Shown piece after piece: positions 51,063 through 60,227 of a DNA stretch of 64,000 nt. The notes beneath the pieces were generated by a model. The model was not told the DNA's origin and did not search any database. It saw only the letters and a list, made by a program, of their open reading frames with translations. Source of the DNA: Isochrysis galbana. Its lineage: Eukaryota > Haptophyta > Isochrysidales > Isochrysidaceae. How positions within the stretch are numbered: the stretch's first letter is position 1; every line of letters starts with the position of its first letter. A program made the translations under genes and the position numbers. The stretch spans positions 3,912,148-3,976,147 of the forward strand of contig CM030931.1 in NCBI GenBank assembly GCA_018136815.1. Direction: 5' to 3'.

Positions 51063-52787
51063 AAAAAATCTTAAGATGGCAGTACCCTACCCTTGTGGCA
51101 TGCCACAGTGTATGGAGAAGGGGGTGCTCCTATGGCCATTCGCCTTAATCCACCGTGTGGGCAGCGAGTCAGGATTTGTGAGGAGAGTTAACCACTTTGT
51201 GAATTCCTGGCCAAAGCCAAGGGCGTTGATCGCTTTGTGGTAATAGGACCAGCTGACGCGGTCGAAGGCTTTCTCCCAATCGATTGCTAGGGCCACGCCC
51301 GGTTCGTCTAGGTCGTCAAGGGCGGCTTGTAGCAGTTTTAGTAGATGTGTGGCTTCGCCAATTTGTCGTCTAGGGACGAACCCAACTTGTTCTTTCGAGA
51401 TTATAGTCAAAATAGAGGTTTTAAACCTGTCCGCGAGGATGCGGGCGAGGATTTTGTAGTCTGCTTGAAGGAGTGTGATTGGTCTGTAGTTGCGTGGGTC
51501 TCGGACGTCGCCCTTCTTGTATAGGAGGGAGATGTCACCGGACGTGGTTTCGGATGGCAAGGTGCCGGATTGATGTGCTTCCACAAGCATGTCGTGGAGA
51601 GGGGGGGCAACTAGGTGCTCAAAGCTCTGGTAGAATTCGGACGGGAGGCCGTCCGGGCCGGCCGATTTGGATTTGGCCATCCTTCTAATGGCTCTCCTTA
51701 CTTCGCTGAGGCTTATGGGGCGATCTAGTGCTGTGGAGTGGGGGGTGGGTAGGGGTTGTTGTTTGAGTAGGTTTAGCAAGGGTTGTGGATTAATCGAATC
51801 TTTCTCTGAAAAAAGCCAAATGTAATACCGGCGTAGTTCATTAAGAGTATCGTGAATCGAGTGTGTGGTGAGGGTGTAGGGAGGGGCTGGGTTACCCCAG
51901 TTAATGCCTTTGTATATGCTCGGGATATCGCCATTGGCGTGTCTAGGTGTAAATTTCCGGAAGAATTCCTTGGTGACTCTTTCTTCCACTCTAAGGGCTC
52001 TTTCGGCCACGTCGACATGTGGGGAGAATCGCTTTCGCTGATCGATGACTTGGGAGTTGAGGTCCCGGATCCGGGCGTTGGACGAGTTGCTGGGGGGCCC
52101 AGAGAGTTGGGAGGCCCTAGCTTCAGCCACCGCGTCGATGTATGGGTCTATAGGGGTGAGTGCGGATTTGATTTCCGTTTGTAGTGCTAGGAGGAGTGTG
52201 GAGACTGATCTCTTTGCTCTCACCCACGCCTCGGCGTGTCCGTGTACTTCGGGGGCCGCCTGGGCGTACGACTTCTGTGGATTGATGTTTGAGGGGTTGG
52301 AAGCCGTAAAGGCTCCAAGGATTGTTTGTTGAGTGAAGTGCCCGCCCCCGAGGGGTGCACTGACGGTAGGACTTGCCTCCATGGGGGTGGCAGCAGGGCT
52401 GCCACCCACCATGGGGAGTCCTTGTTGTGGAGGAGCGGCAGCAGAGGCTGGTGGGAGGGCCAGATGCTGGCCCTGTTGGTCTGCAGGGAACAAGACTCTG
52501 CCTGTTCCCTGCTTGTGTGGCTGTTGGGGCGGCGAGGGCGGAAGGATCATGTCAACATCGCTGTCAGTCAGGGGGGCGGCCTGTGAGCGCTTCGACTCCG
52601 GCGGCTTGGGGCGGCCCCGGTGGGGCGTCGTGGGGCTGGGAGCGGTCGGCGCGCGCTCCATCGCTAAAACTATAACAATAGTTTTTTTGAGTTGCCGGGG
52701 CAGGTAGGGGGGGACCCTGAGGAATCCTTGGACACCCAGGGGAGGTGGGAAATAGTGGTTAAAATGAGTGAGTGACCGGGCTAAGGC
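51063..52787 (-). mobile_element. LINE family A derivative lacking endonuclease and C-terminus
   Basis: Both ends are kept. The 5' terminus TAGCCCGGTCACTCACTC lies at 52787 and a CTTAAGA plus T-run 3' terminus at about 51063-51080. Inside, the ORF1 rear half, the endonuclease, and everything after the GMPQG motif of the RT are deleted. Confidence 0.75.
51087..52661 (-). CDS. ORF1-RT fusion frame of the deleted LINE
   Basis: An open frame of 524 residues from the ORF1 start (MERAPTAPSPTTPHRGRPKP) through a Pro/Gln-rich region and SYAQAAPEV. It then continues without a stop into the post-endonuclease linker of ORF2 (SLLLALQTEIK.., FTPRHANGDIPSIY) and the RT fingers/palm: KSAGPDGLPSEFYQSFE, NYRPITLLQADYKILARILA, VGFVPRRQIGEATHLLK, LAIDWEKAFDRVSW. 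It ends just after HCGMPQG. The catalytic FADD and C-terminal zinc finger are absent, so no polymerase activity is expected. The ATG follows the conserved leader hairpin. That the frame stays open across two deletions is unusual for a dead copy. Confidence 0.75.
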   Translation of the reverse strand: MERAPTAPSPTTPHRGRPKPPESKRSQAAPLTDSDVDMILPPSPPQQPHKQGTGRVLFPADQQGQHLALPPASAAAPPQQGLPMVGGSPAATPMEASPTVSAPLGGGHFTQQTILGAFTASNPSNINPQKSYAQAAPEVHGHAEAWVRAKRSVSTLLLALQTEIKSALTPIDPYIDAVAEARASQLSGPPSNSSNARIRDLNSQVIDQRKRFSPHVDVAERALRVEERVTKEFFRKFTPRHANGDIPSIYKGINWGNPAPPYTLTTHSIHDTLNELRRYYIWLFSEKDSINPQPLLNLLKQQPLPTPHSTALDRPISLSEVRRAIRRMAKSKSAGPDGLPSEFYQSFEHLVAPPLHDMLVEAHQSGTLPSETTSGDISLLYKKGDVRDPRNYRPITLLQADYKILARILADRFKTSILTIISKEQVGFVPRRQIGEATHLLKLLQAALDDLDEPGVALAIDWEKAFDRVSWSYYHKAINALGFGQEFTKWLTLLTNPDSLPTRWIKANGHRSTPFSIHCGMPQG

Positions 52788-53249
52788 TAGCGCGGGGGAG
52801 AGGGAAGCGCGCGGAACTGGAACTGATGCAAGAACAAGGAAGGGCCCAGGCGGTGGCGTTGTGCAAGGAGACAAGCGCGCAAAGCAGGCGAGGCAGTCCG
52901 GAAAAAACGCGGCGGGGCACGAAAATGGCGCGGGTCGGCCGGCCAGTTCTTATAAATAACCTTAAATGGTCAATTGCGCACGCAGAGGGTCGATCGATCG
53001 CGGATTCGACAAAGTGGTTGTAAGTAGTGAGGCAGAAGTGAGAGGTGAGTGGTGGAGAGATGCTCGCCCTCCCCTTCTCGGGCTCTCGGGGAAAGCAGGA
53101 TGACGTATAAGACACAAGGATACACTTCAACTTGCCTTTGTTGTTATTCTTCTTCTAACTAATACTAATACTAATACTAATACATAGCATCCTCCAGCAG
53201 GACGGATCGATCCCCGTTAGAAGTTAAAACTCGCCGACGAGGTGCTCGG
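52788..53249. other. Intergenic, with (CTAATA)n
   Basis: Unique sequence upstream of the membrane-protein gene; a short ACTAATACTAATACTAATAC repeat lies at about 53157-53182. An 83-codon frame (52772-53023 +) has no domain. Confidence 0.4.
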
Positions 53250-56200
53250 ATGTCATTCAAAGCAATGGCGATGTCTTCCTCGGTCCGACTGTCTCACCCC
53301 CTGCTCCTGCGGCAGCTTGGGCTCTGGTGGGTGCTGGTGGGGCTGAGCGCACTCGCGCTAGTGCTTGTCTTCCTGCTGCGCCTTCGATGGCTCAGCGGCC
53401 TCCTCTTTGGAACCACTAGCCTCGGTTGCGTGCTGCACTGTCTTTATTTTTGCCTCACGCGAAGGATCAGGGGCTCCCGCCTGCTTGTACAGCTCAATCT
53501 AGCGTGTCTGGCGGCTGGTGCGATGATGCGTGAGGAGCTAGAGCCTTCAACGACCGCAGGGCTTGTGCTGGGCGCGCCGCTGCTCTCGTGGTACCTCCTG
53601 TGGGGCTGGAAGCTCATTGGAGCGAAGCCGGCAGCGGGAGAGGCGATGAGGCCTGTCAAGAGCTTGAGGGAGTGCCACCCGGTCAATGCGGGCGTGGCGG
53701 TCATGATTGTTGGAATCGAGTTTGTGCAGCTCAACTCGCTGTCTTTCAACCCGGCGCTCGGAGGTGCGCACAGCCGCGACGTGGCGACGACAGCAGGCAG
53801 GCAAGGTTCAATAACGGGTAGAGAGAGGAGGGGGAGGGGGGGGGGGGGCGGAGAGAGACGTGCTGCAGGCATCAACACGAGTGCGGTGTTCGAGGCGATG
53901 TTAACGGGCGCTCAGGACTAGCGGTCGGCTGGCTCGACGTAGTGCCGCTCAAGATGGGCGCCGTCAGGACGTTCAGTCCAGCTGTTCTGTGATGCGCACC
54001 GCGTGTAGTCCTTGCCACATCCACTGCACGGGCAGTCATTTGCCACACCTGTGGGCGATTATGCATTGCGCCTCGTCGATCGGTGGACAGCTCGTGCCCC
54101 GCCGTTGTCACGACGCACGAGGTGATCACCTCCGATCTCACCCTCGAGTGTTGACACCCCCTTTGCACGCCCACTACTCGCGCCCACTTGCCCCAGGCAT
54201 CTGGGCGGGCGTCAACTCCTTCACGACTTCCTTCAAGGTCTCGTTCCTGGTTGCCGGTGCCGAGTCCAACTTTGCGTTCTCGCTCTGGATCTACTTTGCG
54301 CTCAGCATGGGATGGGCTCTCTTTGCCCTCGCCACGCTACACCTTAGCCAACGGTAAGCCGCTCGCACCTCCTGCAGAGGTGACCTCACCCATTGCTGCC
54401 TACCCTGCGCCCCTCTCTCGGCCTGCCGTAGGCGTGCCGCACAAGACGCCGCGGGTCAGCTCCGGTGAGTTGCATCCGGCCCCGAGCGCCTGCGATCGTC
54501 CTGCCCCTGCGGGCACGCCCCCACCGTGCCATGCTTCACCCGCTCCTTCACATGGCCTTAGACTCGCCGAGTTCACAATGGCCTCGCCGCTCTCCCTCGC
54601 GGCGCTTCGCATCTTTGGCTTTGGCTACGCCTCCTTCAACATGCAGATGCAGTGGTACCGAACGTCAAAGTCGTTTTTGCGGCACCTGTTCTGGACCGTC
54701 AGTCGGCTGACGTGCGCTTGCACTTGCCCCTCTCGTAGACGTGCCCCCAAGATACTGATCCTTCGCCCGTCAAACTTTTGCAGGCCTAGACTGGCCGCCG
54801 CTGCAGCCACGTCGGCAGCAGTGTCCGCACTGCCTCTTGCTACGGCCGTTTGCATCGCTGGCATGGTGCGCCGCGCCACGCGCTGTGCGGCATGCCTCTG
54901 CGCGCCCCTTAAACATCTTGATTGAAAACCCTTCGCCACACGCCCTCAGGTTTTTGCGGCTTGCGGCGCCCTTGCCGTGTGCGCCTTTGGGTTATGTATC
55001 TGCGGCGCCTTTGCCGCCGTGACTTTGTTGCATTTTCCAATTTTAGTGTGAGCAGTCACTCCGATGGCGCACGTGCTCACTGCTATCTCCCGGCCGTGTT
55101 GAACGCCGCTTTTGCCTGTAAAGCTGCGCCTTACGTCTATCGTCGCAGGACGATGCTTTCCACTCTCCTCTGCGTGTATCCGCTCGATGGAGGGGCGGGA
55201 TACATGGAGCGCATGCCCACACAGCAGTGCTGGCATGGCAGGTGCGCGCCTACTTGCCCGGTTCCTTGCTTAGCGAGACCTGCGGCCCCCACGTCACATG
55301 CGTTCGTTCACACAGGCACTGGTGGTACGTCGCGATCGCCATCCTCAATCTCGCGGTGCTCTTCCCGGTGCGAATGCCCGCCACCCACGAGCCACCGTTC
55401 TGGATGCGCGTCAACCACCATTGATGTGTTCATCGCCTGCTCCCCGACGTAGATCATGGTGCACTTTGAGCGAAAACAGCGGTCGGCAGCGGAGGTCTCT
55501 TACCACGTCCGCTTCACGGCGAGCATGCTTTTTGGTGCGTTCACTCTCCGCTGCGCCGAGTGCTGAATCCGTGGATCTCTCATATGGTTCCTACGCGCTG
55601 TCAGGCAAGCTCGCGCTCTCGGTGACTACGACGCTCTTTTCCACGTGGCCGTCCGCTTACCTTCTTCTCTCTGCCACCATCCTCTTGTGTCTCCTCTATG
55701 CAAACAACGAGCGCGAGCAAGTACGGGGCGGGCGCTGGCTGAAGTTCCAGCAGCCGCTGCCTCCCGCGCACGCTTGACTTGCGCGTCCTTGCCGCGTCGT
55801 AGGATAATCAGCCGGCATGCTGCAACGTACGAATCGTGCGCATCCTACGAAGCATGTGTCTTAGTTGTGCGCTGTGGGCAACGTTGATCACGCTCTCTGC
55901 GCATACCATCGGTGTGGCTGAGGCTCCCCTTGTGGTTGTGCTAGCCCTTCTTTGGGTCAGTACCATCGTCTATTTCATCTGCTTGATCATCATGCCGCAG
56001 GTACGCCCACACGTACAGCAGGTTGTCGACGCATCCCTCGCATTGGGCGTGTGTCCTCCACGACAAACATTGCGCCTGCCCTCTGTGTCCATAGTACGAG
56101 CCGGTCTATTCGTCGTCGCCACCGCAGCTTACCGCCGTTGCGATCAAGGGGTTCAAATCACCTCACTCTAGATGCAGCATACTGGTGCACGGTGCTGACG

Positions 56201-57943
56201 ACGTGCTGCGCCCGGCAGCCATCCGTGATTGCGGCTCGACGGGCGGCAAGGTGGCTGCATCGCGCACGCCGACGGCCTTTGAGCCCTTCTCAGGGGGCCG
56301 CTACATCTTTGCGGACCACAACGACGGCTTCGACACATCGGAGCGGGTGCGCATTCCCAAGGTTGCTCAGCGTCTTTGCCGCCGTCGACAACACCCCTCC
56401 ACCCACCCACCACCCCAAGTTGCCGCAGACGACCAACGAGCGCCTCCGACCCATCCTGCTCGCTGCGCCTGAAATCTCGGGCTTGCGAACGTTTGACGAG
56501 GTGCGCTCTTGCCGCGCGCACCCAACCGTTAACGTGCTCTGCCCCTTCCTAAGCGGGACAGCCGCACACGCCGATAGGTGCTGGCTGTCGACGGGGTGGC
56601 GGTACATACGGCGGAAGACGCCGCGTCCAGGCTCGCCTTATTTGGCGCGAGCGCCAGAGTGGATGTTCAGCCGGCACCGCTCCGGCGCAATGGTAGCAAG
56701 ATGGGGCCTCGTGGCGATGCGCTATGGCGACTCGAGCTCGACCCATTGCTAGAGGCAATGATGAAGTACCCGCAAGACCCCCACTTGCAGCAATACGGGA
56801 TGACGAGGCTCGCCAAAATGCTCAACCTTTGCGATCATGCGGAGCGCACGCAGGTGCGCTCACCATACAAAAACCCTTCGGGGAGCCGTCGCCACCACTG
56901 CCGCTCTGACCCCCAAATTCGTTGGTGCAGGCCTTTCGACGGCTGCACGAGGCCGACGCCCTACAAGTCACCATCAACGCCATTGAGGTCTGTGCCCACC
57001 TGGATCCTTTCTGCGACACCTAGCCACGGGCGCCAACACGAGCCCCTGCTATCCAGGTGCACCTCGAGGAGGCGATCGTTCAAGCCGAGGCGGCCTCCTT
57101 CTTGCGGGCCTTTGCGTCGTGCGGCGGGACGGCGAGGGGGAGCATCGTTGCCGCTGGAGCGCTACCGGCGGTGTGCCTTGTCCTTCAAGTCCATAAGCCC
57201 AACGTGGATGTGATCGTTTCCGTCTGCCGTCTTTGCGCCGAGCTGTGCAGTCGCCGGGACGCACCTCCAGGTACGATTGCTGCAACAAACGGCTGAAAGC
57301 AGGCACGACCGTTGATATTCAAGCCCTGTCCGCGTGCACCAGGCTCTCGGAGAGCACTCGCTTCTGCGCTCGCAACCACCGGTGTGCTCCAGGCGACGAT
57401 CGCGGCCCTACTTCTCTGGATTGGCGAAGAACGTGTGGTCGCACCAGGTGCACCCTCTTCGCCCGCAAACGCCTCCGGCACGGCGCTTATGCCATTCTCC
57501 AGCTCGCTCCCGCGTTCGAGATGGTCGTCAGACCATGCCCCACAGCATGCTCTTCCCACCGCTCACCTTGGCAACGCCTCCCCCGCTCCCTGCCGGGCAT
57601 TGGCCGACTTGCCTTGCGCCCGCCGCGGCAGCGCCGCGGACTCATTGGGTCGACCCCTTCTCCATCCCCTCGTGCCCCCCCCCCCCCCCCCCTCCACATA
57701 GCGTCTGAGACAGACCCCCACCCCCTTCACGTAGTGTCTGAGATTGTCCTCGCTTGCGTTGACGAGTTTGCCGGTGGTTCAGCCCAGCACACGCCACTGG
57801 AGTTACAGCAACAGCTACGTGAGTCCGCCCTACTCGCCGCGCTTGCCACCACCCGGCATGTGTTTGTCGGGAACCACACAATCGAACTCGCTGCGGCGTG
57901 GGCTGCCGCGCGCACCCACGTTCAGATGTCGGCGACCGTTTGA
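53250..57943 (+). CDS. Multi-span membrane protein with PDZ-like and armadillo-like C-terminal half
   Basis: Many exons. The first joins close in phase: 53250-53763, 54197-54353, 54432-54464, 54562 to about 54651, then segments at about 54784-54864, 54949-55046, 55150-55241, 55315-55367, 55454-55532, 55605-55719, 55803-56000 and 56095-56188. These encode at least ten hydrophobic spans (e.g. LGLWWVLVGLSALALVLVFL, VSFLVAGAESNFAFSLWIYF, GALAVCAFGLCICGAFAAV, VVVLALLWVSTIVYFICLII). Later exons carry a PDZ-like end (VLAVDGVAVHTAEDAASRL) and armadillo-like helices (LLEAMMKYPQDPHLQQYGMT, GSIVAAGALPAVCLVLQ). The final exon ends at 57943 (HVQMSATV). Function unknown. The membrane part vaguely recalls Tmc-type protist proteins, which is only an impression. 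It may be two genes, splitting near 56190. All splice donors seen are GT. Confidence 0.6.
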
Positions 57944-58383
57944 GGTGGCGCTGCCGGAGACTCGCCGGTGGGACCCTCTCGACGACGGTGCTCTCATCTC
58001 TTCCGATTCTCAATGTGCTTCCCTCTCATTCTTTTTCGCGCACTGCGACCGACTTGGACGTGTTTTGCGTCGCGATGTGCAGCCGACTTCAAACAATCTC
58101 GGAGATCCATACGCGAGGTGCTGCTTTGGATCGAGAACTTACTCTCTTATGTTCTTCTTCTTCTTGTGTGGACACCAGCTATGGGTCCCAATCGAGCTAT
58201 CGCACGTTCCCCTAAGCAATCGCCGTTTCGGAGCTAGCGACTCTCCTACTTCAGCGGGTTTTTTTTCCTTTTATTTTCCGTGCTGTTGACGGCCGCTCCT
58301 CTGCCCCCGTTTTAACTCCTTCTATACCAATTTTTGATTCGTCGACCAATAAAAGTTAGTGATTCTGTGCTTGCTAGAAGATC
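57944..58383. other. 3' flank of the membrane-protein gene
   Basis: Probably a 3' UTR, with T-rich stretches around 58260 and AATAAAAG at 58347, which could serve as a polyadenylation signal. A LINE 5' end begins right after it. Confidence 0.4.
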
Positions 58384-58385
58384 AT

Positions 58386-59100
58386 AACTATTGTTATAGT
58401 TTTAGCGATGGAGCGCGCGCCGACCGCTCCCAGCCCCACGACGCCCCACAGGGGCCGCCCCAAGCCGTCGGAGCCGAAGCGCTCGCCCAAGCCTCCGCCC
58501 CACCTGACAACGACGTCGACATGTCCCCGCCATCCTCGCCTCTCTCCTCCCCACCAGCCACAGAAGGTTCCCTACAGAACAACAGAGCCAGAATCTGGCC
58601 ATGCCGCATGCCGTCTGCTCCCTCCAGCCTGCCTCCCCAACAAGGACTCCCCATGGTGGGTGGCAGCCCTGCTATCACCCCCGTGGTGGCAACTCCTACC
58701 ATCAGTGCACCCCTCGAGGGCGGGCACTTCACACAACAATCAATTCTTGGAGCCTTTACTAAACCTTTACGGCTTCCAACCAACAGAGAGCAACTTCCCG
58801 GAAGTCATACGCGGAAGCCGCCCAACACGGACCCAAAGGGAAGGATCTACAGAAGCCAGCCCAGACACAACCCATCCCTCAACCATCACATCAGTCGCGC
58901 AAGCGAGCCGACCCCTAGCCGGATCCAAAGCCGACTCTGATGACGAATTGGAATGGCCCATAGATAGGGCCTGAGGGCAATGAGGAGGGAGGCATGCCAG
59001 CGGCAGGCGCGGCTGAGGAGACGACTTCGGAGACGCTGACGGGCTGAGGCCCGTCAGCAGAGGAAGGCGGGCAGGCGGGCTTGAGCGAGGGCGAGGACGG
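58386..59100 (+). mobile_element. LINE family A 5' end with broken ORF1
   Basis: The hairpin AACTATTGTTATAGTT at 58386-58401 precedes the ORF1 start at 58408 (MERAPTAPSPTTPHRGRPKP). Frameshifts follow; the ancestral frame resumes as PPQQGLPMVGGSPAITP and GGHFTQQSILGAFT in another register. The tail from about 58948 matches 24865-24990. No ORF2 is attached. Confidence 0.75.
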
Positions 59101-59319
59101 CGGCGAGAGCGACATCGAGTATATCGGCTGCGGCGGCTGAGTAATATGTCGGACGAGGGCTAATATGTCGCCGAAGAAAACGCGCCGCGTACCGCCCAGT
59201 GGGTGGGAGGCGAATTTTCGGCGGCTTCCACGACCCGCCGCAAAACACGTGGATTCCGCACAACCCCCCTCGGGCGTCGCGCGACGTATTAACGCGGAAC
59301 CGAAGATGACACCGAAAAA

Positions 59320-59770
59320 CACCACTCGAGACTTCGACCGGGGGCCACGCCCCTCGGAAGAAAAAAACGTGACACCACGCCCTCGGAAGAAAAAAACGTG
59401 ATCGACCTCACCCGGGGGCCACGCCCCTCGGAAGAAAAAAACGTGACACCACGCCCTCGGAAGAAAAAAACGTGACACCACGCCCTCGGAAGAAAAAAAC
59501 GTGATCGACCTCACCCGGGGGCCACGCCCCTCGGAAGAAAAAAACGTGACACCACGCCCTCGGAAGAAAAAAACGTGATCGACCTCACCCGGGGGCCACG
59601 CCCCTCGGAAGAAAAAAACGTGACACCACGCCCCTCGGAAGAAAAAAACGTGACACCACGCCCTCGGAAGAAAAAAACGTGATCGACCTCACCCGGGGGC
59701 CACGCCCCTCGGAAAAAAAAAACGTGACACCACGCCCTCGGAAGAAAAAAACGTGATCGACCTCACCCCG
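59320..59770 (+). repeat. Twelve-unit tandem array derived from Fanzor coding sequence
   Basis: Units share CTCGGAAGAAAAAAACGTGA. Short units end ACGTGACAC (S), long units end ACGTGATCGACCTCACC (L). The order S L S S L S L S S L S L suggests duplication of a five-unit block. The last long unit flows in frame into the zinc-ribbon codons of the Fanzor fragment (NVIDLTPSQTCSSCG). Confidence 0.9.
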
Positions 59771-60107
59771 TCACAAACTTGCTCTTCTTGCGGAGGAGTG
59801 CCAGGAAACGGAAGCGCTTCGTCAGCGCAAGATCCGTGGTCTGAGAAGATGCACAACGTGCCTCAAGCATCTCGGGCGCGACCGCAATGCGGCGGGCAAC
59901 ATTGGCCGGGTCGACGCGGAGTTATCCACGACGCTCTCGCGGCTGTACAACAACGCTCGGCGTCCAGTCGACAGGTGGCGGTGTCGAGCGAGTCGAACGA
60001 AACCAGCGAGCAGGAGCACGAGACGAGAGGACGGAGGACCGTACCGATGCGCGCCGAGTCGCCACCATCGTGAGGAAGACGAGGGCGAGGAGAGAGCTGG
60101 AGGGTGA
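59753..60107 (+). pseudogene. Fanzor (eukaryotic TnpB-like) nuclease C-terminal fragment, frameshifted
   Basis: The first frame carries VIDLTPSQTCSSCGG (59753-59797). A second frame, offset by one base, carries EALRQRKIRGLRRCTTCLKH then LGRDRNAAGNIGR (59829 onward) and runs to a stop at 60105-60107. SQTCSSCG ... CTTC ... RDRNAAGNI is the zinc ribbon plus the RuvC-III signature of TnpB/Fanzor proteins, RNA-guided DNA nucleases carried by transposons. The frameshift lies between about 59797 and 59829. The N-terminal domains and RuvC-I/II motifs are missing; upstream is a tandem array of its own codons. It is therefore a dead remnant. The family call rests on motif order and spacing, without a search. 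Confidence 0.72.
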
Positions 60108-60227
60108 GCGAGGAGGGAGGAGGGAGGCAGGCAGTAGGAGCCGTCTCTCTCTGGTAGGTCGATGAGAGGGGGAGGGGACCCGGGGGAGGGGGACCCGGGG
60201 GAGCGGAGAGACCCCAAGACACCCTCT

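Noticed and set aside
59165-59401. 78-codon plus frame (RGPRPSEEKN...) as a separate gene
   Set aside because: It runs into the tandem array and shows no domain; at most degraded sequence 5' of the Fanzor fragment.
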